DNA from: Mesonia sp008017825
GTDB taxonomy: Bacteria; Bacteroidota; Bacteroidia; Flavobacteriales; Flavobacteriaceae
Direction: 5' to 3'
Assembly: GCF_008017825.1 (NCBI RefSeq)
Contig: NZ_VRLS01000094.1
Span: forward strand, 89,237 to 153,236
DNA length: 64,000 nucleotides
Positions 1 through 8,055 of this stretch are shown one piece after another. The position numbers and the translations under genes were made by a program. How positions within the stretch are numbered: the stretch's first letter is position 1; each line of letters opens with the position of its first letter. The notes under the pieces were generated by a model. That model was not told the origin of the DNA. It did not search any database and worked only from the letters and a program-made list of their open reading frames with translations.

Positions 1-46
1 AAAGTTCGTCTTTTGCCCAATGGGTTGCTGTTTTTAATATATCCAT
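1..46 (-). CDS. N-terminal fragment of a minus-strand gene cut by the window edge
   Basis: An ATG at position 46 opens fifteen codons (MDILKTATHWAKDEL) that run off the left edge without a stop. The start lies 18 bases beyond the stop of the secreted START-domain gene on the same strand, so the two are probably co-transcribed. Too little is visible to name a family. Confidence 0.45.
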   Translation of the reverse strand, partial: MDILKTATHWAKDEL

Positions 47-64
47 TACTTAAATTTTATATTT

Positions 65-670
65 TTATTTTCTAGCTCCTATATTCTTAACAATATTAAT
101 GGGTCCTTCAGGAAACCAAGTTTTAATTAAAAATTTGGGAATAGAGCCTACTGGTATATAATCTGCATTATAGGTGATTTTTGTTGTTTCGTTATCCATT
201 TTTTCAAACTCATAAATAACCTTATAATCTGTCATTCTCTCAATATCCGATTTTTTATAATTACTTGATATTGCTTGTGCTATAAAAATAAGTTTATTTT
301 TAGTTTTAGTTCGATTAATTCTTATAACGATATCACTATTAGAAAGTGGCCAAGGCGCATCGAAAAAATAATAAGCTAACCATTCATTGTCTGATATTCT
401 TTTTATTTCCTCAGTGGTGGGCGTTCTTTCCAAAAAATTTTTATGATTAGTTGTATTAGAAAAATATGCATCTAATTTAGTTAATGAAACTTTTGCTGTA
501 GTCTGAGCTATATAATAAAAATGAGTTCCTTCGTCTTCCTTGATGAGTTCGTACTTAACGCTAGATTTATCGTCTTCAGAGTTTTCAATTGTCCAATTTC
601 TATTTTGCGAAAAAGCATTGATCGATATTAGCAATACCAGTAATATCCCTATGTATTTTATTTCTTTCAT
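65..670 (-). CDS. secreted START-like domain protein
   Basis: A 201-residue protein with an N-terminal signal peptide (hydrophobic stretch at about residues 7-18, likely cleavage after AFSQ). The rest has the length and pattern of a START/SRPBCC lipid-binding fold: an alternating strand pattern, a central DAPWPLSNSDIV segment and a C-terminal helix ending in a conserved-looking GPINIVKNIGA. Proteins of this fold enclose a hydrophobic ligand in a cavity; the ligand here cannot be deduced. It is followed on the same strand after 18 bases by the gene cut at the left edge, and preceded by the SDR gene 31 bases upstream, so it may be the second gene of a small operon. Confidence 0.75.
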   Translation of the reverse strand: MKEIKYIGILLVLLISINAFSQNRNWTIENSEDDKSSVKYELIKEDEGTHFYYIAQTTAKVSLTKLDAYFSNTTNHKNFLERTPTTEEIKRISDNEWLAYYFFDAPWPLSNSDIVIRINRTKTKNKLIFIAQAISSNYKKSDIERMTDYKVIYEFEKMDNETTKITYNADYIPVGSIPKFLIKTWFPEGPINIVKNIGARK

Positions 671-701
671 TTCTATGTTTTAAGATTTTGTGTATTAAGA
701 A

Positions 702-1652
702 TTATAAGTTCCACTTGAATCCTGTGGCATTTTCAGAGACTTTCCAAAGCTTTTCTGCTACAGCTTTATCTTTGGCATGGGACTCTAATTTGCACTCGCC
801 CACAGGGCCTGTCCAATAATTTCTTCCGGTAGGACCATAAAATCCTTTTTGATCTAGGTTTGGCTCTGTTGCACACATCAACTCTGGAAATGCACCTTTT
901 CTAGCCGACTGTACCATTGGGGTTAGTTTCATTATTTGCCATACAAACCTTGTCATTAAACTACCGCTGGTTTTAATTAAAGAAGTTGCCGAAGCTCCTG
1001 GATGACATGCATATATTTTTACATTAGTTTTCCCCGCTTTTTGTAAACGATCTTGTAATTCATATACACACATAATTTGCGCCAGTTTGCTTTGGCTATA
1101 TACGCCATTGGGACTGTAATTCTGGTTCCAGTTCATATCGTCAAACTGTATGGTTTTAATTCCCATTTTATAACCTTCACTACCTACAACTATTATACGT
1201 CCTTTAGATTCTTCAATTCGTAGATAAAGTAAGCCTTGTAGTAAGAAGTTAGCGTAATGATTTACACCTAACTGACTTTCAAAACCGTCAACGGTAAGTG
1301 TTTGTTTGGGTACTTGAGCTATGGCAGCGTTGCAGATAAGTGCATCGATTTTAAGGACAGTATTAAGAACTTCTTCCGCAGCTTTTTTTACGGAAGCGAG
1401 TTCTGCCAAATCCATAAGTATGTTAGATACTTCTATATCATTACCAAGTTCCTGCTTTAAGGTTGTAAGGGTATCTTCAGATTTTTTTGGATTACGATTA
1501 AGCATCACAACTTTAGCTCCTTTTGAAAGCAGAATTCTTGCTGCTTCAAATCCTGTACCACTAGTGGTACCTGTAATGATATATGTTTTACCTTTTAAAT
1601 TTCCTATTCTTTCTGGAGTCCAGCCTTTTTTACCAAATTTATTTTTATTCAT
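702..1652 (-). CDS. SDR family oxidoreductase, protochlorophyllide-reductase-like subgroup
   Basis: A 316-residue Rossmann-fold short-chain dehydrogenase. The cofactor motif TGTTSGTG is at residues 27-34, an NAA variant of the NNAG motif follows, and the catalytic YSQSK (YxxxK) lies near residue 184. The long C-terminal tail with KLWKVSENATGF resembles the light-dependent protochlorophyllide reductase-like branch of SDRs, which is widespread in non-photosynthetic bacteria. There is no sign of chlorophyll synthesis here, so the substrate is unknown. Upstream, arms ATTTTGTTC (1664-1672) and GAACAAAAT (1697-1705) form a perfect 9-bp dyad that could be an operator. The next gene upstream is an AraC regulator on the same strand. 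Confidence 0.85.
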   Translation of the reverse strand: MNKNKFGKKGWTPERIGNLKGKTYIITGTTSGTGFEAARILLSKGAKVVMLNRNPKKSEDTLTTLKQELGNDIEVSNILMDLAELASVKKAAEEVLNTVLKIDALICNAAIAQVPKQTLTVDGFESQLGVNHYANFLLQGLLYLRIEESKGRIIVVGSEGYKMGIKTIQFDDMNWNQNYSPNGVYSQSKLAQIMCVYELQDRLQKAGKTNVKIYACHPGASATSLIKTSGSLMTRFVWQIMKLTPMVQSARKGAFPELMCATEPNLDQKGFYGPTGRNYWTGPVGECKLESHAKDKAVAEKLWKVSENATGFKWNL

Positions 1653-1824
1653 CTCTTTACCTTATTTTGTTCGTAAATTTTATTTCTATTTTAACAGAAC
1701 AAAATTCACTATAACAGTTTCAGAAAATGTATAAATTTCGCAGAAGCTTGGATACTTTTGGCAGAAATTAGGCCTTTAAGTAGAAAAGCATCAGTATCCT
1801 TTAATCCTGTAAGCTTTCGTTTTT

Positions 1825-2739
1825 TTAATTTGTGCTATGTCTAAACTCCTTAGGACTCATAGAAGTTTTCTTTTTAAAGATTTTACTGAAATATTGCGGA
1901 TATACAAACCCAAGGGAATATGCTATTTCACTAGCACTCTTTTTTGAATTTAGCAATTGGTTTTTAGCTTTCTCAATAATAAGTTGATGAATATGATCTT
2001 GCGTCCCTTGCCCTGTCTCTTTTCTTAATAAATCACTTAAATATTTAGGAGACATATTCATTTCTTCACCACAAAATTGAACCGAAGGAATTCCTAATTC
2101 TAGCTGTTTATTTTCTTGATAATACATCCTTAATAATTGTTCAAATTGGCTAGCAATATCTTGGTTTAAATTGGTTCTTGTATAAAATTGACGATCGTAA
2201 AAACGCACGCAATAATTCAACAATAGTTCTAAATTAGAAATAATTAATGTTTGACTATGAGCATCAATATTATTGCAAATCTCTTTTTCAATAGTAAGAG
2301 CAATGTTTGTAATGGTTTCTCGTTCCTCTTCTGAAAGATGTAAGGCTTCATTTGAAGCGTAATCAAAAAATGAAAACTGACTTATCTTTTTGCCAAGTTC
2401 TGCTTTTCTAATTAGATCTGGATGAAAAATAATAGACCAACCGGTATCATCTTTATTTATATCTTGTTTTTCAAACTCTAAAACTTGATTTGGCGCCATA
2501 AAAACCATAGAGCCTTCTTGATAATCATAAGAGTTTCTACCATAATTTCTTATAGTAAAAGGACAACTGTCTTTTAAACTAATTTGATATAGACCTAAAG
2601 AGTATTTAAACTTTTCTATATCTAAATTTTCTAAATCGTTGCTCACTCGTAATATTGAAATCAAGGGATGCTGAGGTTTTCCTAATTGAAAAAACTCATA
2701 AACTTCAGCAATACTATTAATGGTTATTATCTCTTTCAT
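1825..2739 (-). CDS. AraC family transcriptional regulator
   Basis: A 304-residue protein with a cupin-like N-terminal sensor half and a C-terminal AraC double helix-turn-helix (about residues 200-302). The first helix pair contains MSPKYLSDLLRKETG and the second SASEIAYSLGFVYPQYFSKIFKKKT, followed by the typical SPKEFR ending. It starts 12 bases after the stop of the metallo-hydrolase gene on the same strand and is probably translated from the same transcript. Likely targets are its neighbours (hydrolase, SDR genes), but no operator could be assigned. It is more distant from the two other AraC proteins of this window than those are from each other. Confidence 0.88.
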   Translation of the reverse strand: MKEIITINSIAEVYEFFQLGKPQHPLISILRVSNDLENLDIEKFKYSLGLYQISLKDSCPFTIRNYGRNSYDYQEGSMVFMAPNQVLEFEKQDINKDDTGWSIIFHPDLIRKAELGKKISQFSFFDYASNEALHLSEEERETITNIALTIEKEICNNIDAHSQTLIISNLELLLNYCVRFYDRQFYTRTNLNQDIASQFEQLLRMYYQENKQLELGIPSVQFCGEEMNMSPKYLSDLLRKETGQGTQDHIHQLIIEKAKNQLLNSKKSASEIAYSLGFVYPQYFSKIFKKKTSMSPKEFRHSTN

Positions 2740-2751
2740 TTATAAGCTAAG

Positions 2752-3885
2752 TTATAGTTTTTTCCACCAATCTGTATAAGCGCTAACTGAATCTTTCACT
2801 AAGATCTCTTCTCCTATTTTTGGCGTAATTACTTTTAAATTTAGATTTTCCGCTTCAGCTTTCACACGATTTATAGGATCTGTCCATTCGTGTAATGCTA
2901 ATTTAAAACCTGCCCAATGAATAGGCATTATTTTACTGGCTTTTAAATCTATTCCCGCTTGTGCGGTTTCTTCTGGCATCATATGTATATCTGCCCATTT
3001 TTCGTTATACTGCCCACATTCCATTAAAGCAATATCAAAAGGACCGTATTTTTTACCTATTTCAGTAAAATGATTTGCATAACCGCTATCTCCACTAAAA
3101 TAAATATTTTCATTTTTAGATTGAATTACCCAAGAACTCCATAAGGTACTCTGACCATTATTTAGTTTTCGACCCGAGAAATGTTGTGCAGGGGTGCAAA
3201 CTAATTTTAATGTTTCAAACTGGGTTTCTTGCCACCAATCCATTTCAGTAATTTTATTTGATGGAACTCCCCAGGCTTTTAAATGTACCCCAAGGCCAAG
3301 TGGAACATAAAAATGATTGGTTTTGTCTTTAAGCTTTAAAACCGATTCATAATCTAGGTGATCATAATGGTCGTGAGAAAAAATAATGGCATCAATTTCT
3401 GGTAATTTTTCAATTTCAAGCGGTAATTGAGAGTTAAACCTATTCCCTCCCATTAAGGAATGTGGGGCGGCAACTTTACCAAACATAGGATCTAATAATA
3501 TATTTTTTTCTTCAATTTGTAATAAAAAAGCAGAATGTCCATACCAAATTAAACGAGAATTTCCTTTATAGTTTGCAACCTCAACGGAGTCAATTTTATG
3601 AATTTCTAAATCTTTTTTTGGTCTACCATTAGGCACTTTAGTTGTGAAGAAAGTGTATGCCAGTCTCATAGTTTCAGAAAAGCTTAAATCTTTAGGAACA
3701 GGATTAGTATTCCTAAATTTCCCATCGTTAAACTGTTGAGATTTTTGAAATACTACTTTTTGTTCTTTTGTAATATCCCCTCCAAAACTAGGATAAAAAT
3801 TAGTAAATGCTAAATATACTAGAATGAGAATACTTATGATGATGAGAATTGTTATCATTATTCGCTTTAAAATTTTCTTGAACAT
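2752..3885 (-). CDS. membrane-anchored MBL-fold metallo-hydrolase, NAPE-PLD/UlaG-like
   Basis: A 377-residue protein with one N-terminal membrane segment (about residues 9-28), so the catalytic domain should lie outside the inner membrane. Zinc-ligand motifs of the metallo-beta-lactamase fold are all visible: GHSAFLL, then SHDHYDHLD near residue 170, PAQHFSGR, FSGDSGY and a final PIHWAGFKLALHEW. The order and spacing match the N-acyl-phosphatidylethanolamine phospholipase D/UlaG-like branch, which suggests a lipid or lactone substrate. That is family inference only. It is the first gene of a pair with the AraC regulator 12 bases downstream. Confidence 0.85.
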   Translation of the reverse strand: MFKKILKRIMITILIIISILILVYLAFTNFYPSFGGDITKEQKVVFQKSQQFNDGKFRNTNPVPKDLSFSETMRLAYTFFTTKVPNGRPKKDLEIHKIDSVEVANYKGNSRLIWYGHSAFLLQIEEKNILLDPMFGKVAAPHSLMGGNRFNSQLPLEIEKLPEIDAIIFSHDHYDHLDYESVLKLKDKTNHFYVPLGLGVHLKAWGVPSNKITEMDWWQETQFETLKLVCTPAQHFSGRKLNNGQSTLWSSWVIQSKNENIYFSGDSGYANHFTEIGKKYGPFDIALMECGQYNEKWADIHMMPEETAQAGIDLKASKIMPIHWAGFKLALHEWTDPINRVKAEAENLNLKVITPKIGEEILVKDSVSAYTDWWKKL

Positions 3886-3933
3886 TTAATTAAAATTGGT
3901 CATTATAATGTTGTTTTGTAAATAACTGTAAAG

Positions 3934-3941
3934 CAAAATTA
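3934..3941 (-). promoter_or_regulatory. -7 promoter box for the metallo-hydrolase/AraC pair
   Basis: The minus strand reads TAATTTTG, matching the Bacteroidota -7 consensus TAnnTTTG, 49 bases before the start codon of the metallo-hydrolase. No convincing -33 element was seen. Confidence 0.45.
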
Positions 3942-3996
3942 TAGAAATCATCAATTATGAATGTATTCTAATTACTGATAGTTGTATACTAATTTC

Positions 3997-4815
3997 TTAA
4001 TTTATTTTCTCTAGAAGTTTTTCTGTAATTCTAATAAGATCGTTTATCATATCTTTTTTATAAGCATCTGGATGTGCAGAAGCAAAATGCCCAATAGTAT
4101 TTCCTTTATCGTTATCAAAATATTTACCTGAATCATTTTTATATACTTCAGCTGTTACTAAGTCGTATAAAATGTTCACTCCTTTTTCTGCTGAAGACCA
4201 ATGTTGACCATAAGCTTCTTTAGCCATTTTTGTGTTTAATAAAGATCCTGGATTTACAGCTATGGTCGTAATATTAGGGTGTTGTTTTGCAAAATTAAAA
4301 CTCCACATCGTTAATGCTAATTTACTTTGTGCGTAAGCTTCACTTTCATTAACTGTAGTTTTACCAATTAATACCTCTTTTTTAACTGTTGATTGTGCAG
4401 CAGAACTTAAATTAACAATTCTTGGATTACTTCCTTTTTCTAACACAGATAAAATGTTTTCAGTTAAAACGTAAGGGGCTAAATAATTTACAGCCATTCT
4501 TATATCAAAACCGTCTTTTGATTTTTCAATAGGACTTTTAAAAATTCCTGCATTGTTGATTAAAATATCTAAACTTGATATTTCACTTTTAATTTTTTCT
4601 GCTAATTGTTTAACGGTTTTTAAATCTGAAAAATCAGCTACAAATCCTTTTATATTTTTATTATTTGAAGCATCTTTTATTTCAGCAACTACATTGTTTA
4701 CTTTAGCTTCACTTCTACCGTGTACATAAACTGAATGTCCATCTTGTGCAAATTTTAAAGCAGTTAATTTCCCTACACCATCTGTGCTTCCTGTTACTAA
4801 TATGATTTTATGCAT
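3997..4815 (-). CDS. SDR family NAD(P)-dependent oxidoreductase
   Basis: A 272-residue classical-type short-chain dehydrogenase. TGSTDGVG at residues 8-15 binds the dinucleotide, NNAG follows the fourth strand, and YAQSK supplies the catalytic Tyr and Lys. The C-terminal region FDNDKGNTIGHFASAHPDAYKKD is longer than in simple fabG-like SDRs and resembles retinol-dehydrogenase/WW-domain-oxidoreductase-like members. Substrate unknown. Its upstream spacer (4816-4957) carries a REP-like hairpin and no clear -7 box. It shares the minus strand with the other redox genes of this block. Confidence 0.87.
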   Translation of the reverse strand: MHKIILVTGSTDGVGKLTALKFAQDGHSVYVHGRSEAKVNNVVAEIKDASNNKNIKGFVADFSDLKTVKQLAEKIKSEISSLDILINNAGIFKSPIEKSKDGFDIRMAVNYLAPYVLTENILSVLEKGSNPRIVNLSSAAQSTVKKEVLIGKTTVNESEAYAQSKLALTMWSFNFAKQHPNITTIAVNPGSLLNTKMAKEAYGQHWSSAEKGVNILYDLVTAEVYKNDSGKYFDNDKGNTIGHFASAHPDAYKKDMINDLIRITEKLLEKIN

Positions 4816-4846
4816 TTTATCTTTTATTTTGTATGAAATATATTAG

Positions 4847-4898
4847 TTCGAGTACAGTCGAGAATTATTAAGACCTTTCGACTGCGCTCAAGGTGACA
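4847..4898. repeat. REP-like imperfect inverted repeat
   Basis: Two arms built around TCGAGTACAGTCGAG (4848-4862) and TCGACTGCGCTCAA (4878-4891), followed by GGTGACA, form an imperfect hairpin in the spacer upstream of the SDR gene. Short intergenic hairpins reading TGTCAcCTTGAGCGCAGTCGA on one strand occur as dispersed repeats in Flavobacteriaceae. I saw only this one copy in the window. Confidence 0.55.
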
Positions 4899-4957
4899 TT
4901 TTTTTCATTCTGAATTAGTTAATCTAGTAAATCTAATTTTATTGCAAGTTATTCTTT

Positions 4958-5920
4958 TTAAAACGGTGCAGCTGTATCTTTAGGATCCTCTGGTAAACTC
5001 CAACGCTGGCGAGGAGTAATCTTTTCTCTTTTTATATCTTTAGATTCTGAATTATTAACACTACCATAACTACTTGAACCGCCACGTGGAATTTTCATAT
5101 GGTCTCCATATAGCCATACTACCAAATTACTACGTTGCCCACTGATAATTGGGTGTGTAGCGTGTGGCACGTTGCCTCTGTGAAGTATTGCTTTGCCAGG
5201 TTCGAAGATAGTTTGTACAGTTTTCCCCGTAGTTTTGTCGTGAAAATCAACTTGCGAACCCGTAAACTCTTCTTCGGGTAAGTTAATATTAATATTTAAA
5301 GTAGCAGCGGAAGCATCAGTATGTGCATGCAAATCTTTATCCTTATCTGGATTATACTGAATAGAGAAACCAAATGTTTGATTATCATAACCATAAGTAT
5401 CAAGTAATAAACGAGAAACCGGGCGCATATAACGGTCCATTATTTCATTGTAAAACGCCTGAAAATTAGGTGCAGTAAGATGACCTTCAGAACGTGGATC
5501 GAGCATCATTCCATAACGATTTAATTGTATTCCATATGGTGCACGTTTAGGAATTTTTGAATTTACTACAGCTTCTAAATATTTACGAAATTCTGCTAAG
5601 CGTTCAAGGTCAAAAAATTGGGCAGAATATACACCAGGAATAATTTCTTCCCATAAGTCTGCAACAGCATTTTCTTTTTCAGGGTTTTCCCATGCTTCAT
5701 TTATAGCTTTTCTCAAACGTGGGTCAAGTAGCTTCTCATCTGGAATTAGTATGTTACCTTTATTTTCAATTTCCCATTCTGCCCAAGTATTTTCAAGTAA
5801 ATTTCGGTTACTATTCCAGAAATGGGATACAGATGTTTCACGGTTTAGAGAGGCTTCACGAGTAGGTAAAGTAAGCGCACGAGCTTGTTCTAGAGCATTT
5901 TTATTTATCTTTGTTTTCAT
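4958..5920 (-). CDS. 2OG-Fe(II) oxygenase-like protein
   Basis: A 320-residue protein whose second half has the double-stranded beta-helix signature of 2-oxoglutarate/iron(II) oxygenases. HTD (HxD) lies near residue 201, the distal iron ligand is in VPHATH near residue 253, and the 2OG-binding arginine is in SGQRSNLVVW. The spacing is right for an active enzyme. The N-terminal 170 residues do not suggest another domain. Substrate unknown; prolyl-hydroxylase-like or small-molecule hydroxylation are both possible. A minus-strand TAnnTTTG box at 6088-6095 lies about 170 bases upstream of the start. Confidence 0.78.
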   Translation of the reverse strand: MKTKINKNALEQARALTLPTREASLNRETSVSHFWNSNRNLLENTWAEWEIENKGNILIPDEKLLDPRLRKAINEAWENPEKENAVADLWEEIIPGVYSAQFFDLERLAEFRKYLEAVVNSKIPKRAPYGIQLNRYGMMLDPRSEGHLTAPNFQAFYNEIMDRYMRPVSRLLLDTYGYDNQTFGFSIQYNPDKDKDLHAHTDASAATLNININLPEEEFTGSQVDFHDKTTGKTVQTIFEPGKAILHRGNVPHATHPIISGQRSNLVVWLYGDHMKIPRGGSSSYGSVNNSESKDIKREKITPRQRWSLPEDPKDTAAPF

Positions 5921-6087
5921 AATTAATTTATTTTTAATTGAAATAATTTTTCTTCAAGTTTGTTATGTATTGCATATAATCTAGATGTATTTATAATCCC
6001 CACAGATATTTAGGATGCGTAACCTTAGACTTTCAGTTTAATTAATTTTTCATATAATTATAAGTTAGAGGATTAATAATATGATAA

Positions 6088-6095
6088 CAAAGGTA
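6088..6095 (-). promoter_or_regulatory. -7 promoter box of the 2OG-oxygenase gene
   Basis: The minus strand reads TACCTTTG, a perfect match to TAnnTTTG. On the plus strand the box continues as CAAAGGTAGCCTTAGACA (6088-6105), nearly the same as the sequence at 7535-7551, so the TGTCTAAG just upstream of both boxes may be a shared control element. Confidence 0.6.
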
Positions 6096-6169
6096 GCCTT
6101 AGACACTTGTAATTTCTTGGTAGTAAATCTGGCTTTAATAGTAATTTTCAAGGTTTATCTACAGCATAA

Positions 6170-6194
6170 AAAATGCCTCATGAAGAGGCATTTT
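6170..6194 (-). terminator. terminator after the quinone-oxidoreductase-like gene
   Basis: Ten-base arms AAAATGCCTC and GAGGCATTTT with a five-base loop, 45 bases past the stop of the gene ending at 6239. Confidence 0.75.
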
Positions 6195-6238
6195 AATACA
6201 ACTAATCAATTTTAAGGGGTACTAATAATCAGAATTTT

Positions 6239-7222
6239 TTAATTTTCAACAATTACTTTTCCAATAGCTTTTCCACTAGCTAAATGCGCATAAGCTTCAC
6301 CAACTTGTTCTAATGAAAATTGATTTTCATCAACAATGGGTGTTAAATTTCCAGCATTTGATATTTCAGCTAATATTTTTAAAATTTCACCGTGTTTTTC
6401 CCTGTTGAAATTGTGTAACATAGGGATTAACATAAATACTACGTGTAATGAAGCTCCTTTAAAGTGCAATGGAGTTAAATCTAATTCTAGTAAAGAAACC
6501 GTAGTAGAAATATGTCCGTTTAAGGTAACAGCTTCAATAGAATTATTTAAATTAGGACCTCCAACTGTATCAAATACAACATCAAAACCACCATCTGTAT
6601 ATTTATTTGTGTAATCTGCTACCTTTTCAGTTGTAAAATCAATAAATGTAGCACCAAATCTTTCAACAATAGTTTTTTGTTTATCACCCGTACCAGTTGC
6701 AAATACCTCTGCTCCAAAATACGTAGCCAATTGAACTGCTAAATGACCAACCCCGCCAGAGCCACCGTGAACTAAAACTTTTTGACCAGCTTTAACACCT
6801 GCTCTTGTCAATCCTTCATATGCAGTAATCGCTACTAAAGGTAATGCAGCAGTTTCTCGCATAGTTAAATCCTTTGGTTTGTGACCAATTAGATCGCTAT
6901 CTGCAACAATATATTCGGTTAAAGTTCCTGGTAAATCTGCAAGTCCGCCAGCACAACCATAAACTTCGTCTCCTATTTTATAATCCTCTACTCCTTCTCC
7001 AACTGCTTCAACTGTTCCAGAAAAATCCATACCTAGTAATGCTGGAGATGCTGGTGATAAAGGTAAATCAGACCCCATATTTTTTATCATCATATCAATA
7101 GTATTGACACTTGAGGCAGCAATTTTCACTAAAACGTGATTAGCTTTTACTTCTGGTTTTTCAATTTCTGATACTTCAAAATTTGCATTTTCTCCGTATT
7201 CCTTAATTAACATCGCTTTCAT
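6239..7222 (-). CDS. NADP-dependent medium-chain oxidoreductase (quinone-reductase-like)
   Basis: A 327-residue medium-chain dehydrogenase/reductase. An N-terminal GroES-like half carries LLGMDFSGTVEAVG, and a Rossmann half has VLVHGGSGGVGHLAVQLA from about residue 147. The structural-zinc cysteines and catalytic zinc ligands of alcohol dehydrogenases are missing, as in the zinc-free quinone oxidoreductase/enone reductase branch. The likely reaction is NADPH-dependent reduction of quinones or enones. It lies 35 bases after the crotonase remnant on the same strand and probably depends on the promoter at 7535-7542. A terminator follows. Confidence 0.88.
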   Translation of the reverse strand: MKAMLIKEYGENANFEVSEIEKPEVKANHVLVKIAASSVNTIDMMIKNMGSDLPLSPASPALLGMDFSGTVEAVGEGVEDYKIGDEVYGCAGGLADLPGTLTEYIVADSDLIGHKPKDLTMRETAALPLVAITAYEGLTRAGVKAGQKVLVHGGSGGVGHLAVQLATYFGAEVFATGTGDKQKTIVERFGATFIDFTTEKVADYTNKYTDGGFDVVFDTVGGPNLNNSIEAVTLNGHISTTVSLLELDLTPLHFKGASLHVVFMLIPMLHNFNREKHGEILKILAEISNAGNLTPIVDENQFSLEQVGEAYAHLASGKAIGKVIVEN

Positions 7223-7257
7223 ATCTGTTTTCTTTTAATTTATAATTATTTTTTTTA

Positions 7258-7489
7258 TTAATTTACTTCTTGAATATCAATAACCATTTGTTCCCAATTT
7301 TTTTGGTTTTTATGGTCAAACTGGACACTGTTGTCATCTGCATATTGGAAACGTTTTACCGCTGCAAAGACTGCTTAAATCTGCTAACATATCTTGTCCT
7401 TGTACTTTCACTGGTCCAAAATTGATGTCTATTGTTAAAATTCCTCCTTTTTGTTCTGCGGTAAAAGTTTGAAAGTTTTTGTAGTTCAT
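7258..7489 (-). pseudogene. crotonase (enoyl-CoA hydratase family) gene with internal deletion
   Basis: The reading frame from the ATG at 7489 begins MNYKNFQTFTAEQKGGILTI and continues DINFGPVKVQGQDMLADLSS, the N-terminus of a crotonase-fold protein. It then breaks near 7373. From the junction, the neighbouring frame reads AVKRFQYADDNSVQFDHKNQ, then KNWEQMVIDIQEVN and a stop at 7258-7260, which looks like the C-terminus of the same kind of protein. About 75 codons remain of the usual 250-300, so most of the middle, including the catalytic part, is lost and the ends are out of frame. An upstream in-frame ATG also exists, but the -7 box at 7535-7542 and the crotonase start favour 7489. Confidence 0.72.
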
Positions 7490-7534
7490 AGTAAAATGTT
7501 TTTGGTTAACATTAGTTCTAAACTTATTATAATA

Positions 7535-7542
7535 CAAAGGTA
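7535..7542 (-). promoter_or_regulatory. -7 promoter box before the crotonase remnant
   Basis: The minus strand reads TACCTTTG, a perfect TAnnTTTG box, 46 bases before the ATG at 7489. It probably also drives the oxidoreductase gene at 6239-7222. It shares the adjacent TGTCTAAG with the box at 6088-6095. Confidence 0.6.
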
Positions 7543-7615
7543 TCTTAGACATTCATTTTGAAACAGGTAAAAAACAAAGGGCTTTTAGTAAAAAAAGAGG
7601 TAATTAATATTTTAC

Positions 7616-7623
7616 TAAGTTTG
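7616..7623 (+). promoter_or_regulatory. -7 promoter box of the 136-residue orphan gene
   Basis: TAAGTTTG matches TAnnTTTG and ends 21 bases before the ATG at 7645, giving a very short leader. Confidence 0.6.
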
Positions 7624-7644
7624 TATTAAATATTTAACTTAATA

Positions 7645-8055
7645 ATGAGTACATCTTGCGAGTTCCCTCCAAAAAACAAAAGAGATTATATTTCTGATAT
7701 TGGTGAAATTCTTATAAATAAACATGGTAAGAAGAAATACTATAAACCTGAAGAAGTAAAAAAAGCACACAGAAATAGCAAATGGTTTGAATATCTTGAT
7801 TTTGCTTGTTGGGGTATGAGTGTTCACTCATCACATACAGATTTTGATACTTACCATAAAAAAACTGGGGAAGCTTGTGATTATATAGAAATGAAAACAG
7901 AAATGCTAAGCGGGTTATCTCGTACTTCTTTTTCTAATTGGAAAGAAATTCCCGATTCAGATATTGATGCTTCTTGGTTAGATTTTGGAGATGTATTTGA
8001 TGGACTGTTAGATGGAATTGGGGAATTTGTTTCGGGAATTTTTGAAGGTATTTAA
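7645..8055 (+). CDS. uncharacterised 136-residue protein with amphipathic glycine-rich tail
   Basis: I do not recognise a family with confidence. The protein has a lysine-rich N-terminal half with a KKYYKPEEVKKA motif, a middle with three cysteines (in FACWGMS and GEACDYIE) and several histidines, and an acidic, glycine-spaced C-terminus (GDVFDGLLDGIGEFVSGIFE) that would form an amphipathic helix. There is no signal peptide. It is the only plus-strand gene among minus-strand neighbours, has its own -7 box, and its stop codon directly abuts the stop of the convergent AraC gene with no base between. Codon use looks ordinary, which supports a real gene. Confidence 0.7.
   Translation: MSTSCEFPPKNKRDYISDIGEILINKHGKKKYYKPEEVKKAHRNSKWFEYLDFACWGMSVHSSHTDFDTYHKKTGEACDYIEMKTEMLSGLSRTSFSNWKEIPDSDIDASWLDFGDVFDGLLDGIGEFVSGIFEGI

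Larger units (their letters stand above)
5921..6238. other. 318-base intergenic region
   Basis: No coding sequence was recognised here. It holds the leader of the 2OG-oxygenase gene, its -7 box at 6088-6095 and, at 6170-6194, the terminator of the oxidoreductase gene that lies to the right. The rest is AT-rich and featureless to me. Confidence 0.6.

Noticed and set aside
702..1652. True light-dependent protochlorophyllide reductase
   Set aside because: No other chlorophyll gene is present and the subgroup is common in non-photosynthetic bacteria.
1321..1734. 137-codon plus-strand frame opposite the first SDR gene
   Set aside because: It covers the Rossmann motif region of a well-supported SDR on the other strand and has no promoter or family features.
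7334..7552. 72-residue small protein at the crotonase remnant
   Set aside because: The second half is a crotonase N-terminus, the first 20 codons overlap a promoter box, and the expected C-terminus continues in another frame; better read as a pseudogene.
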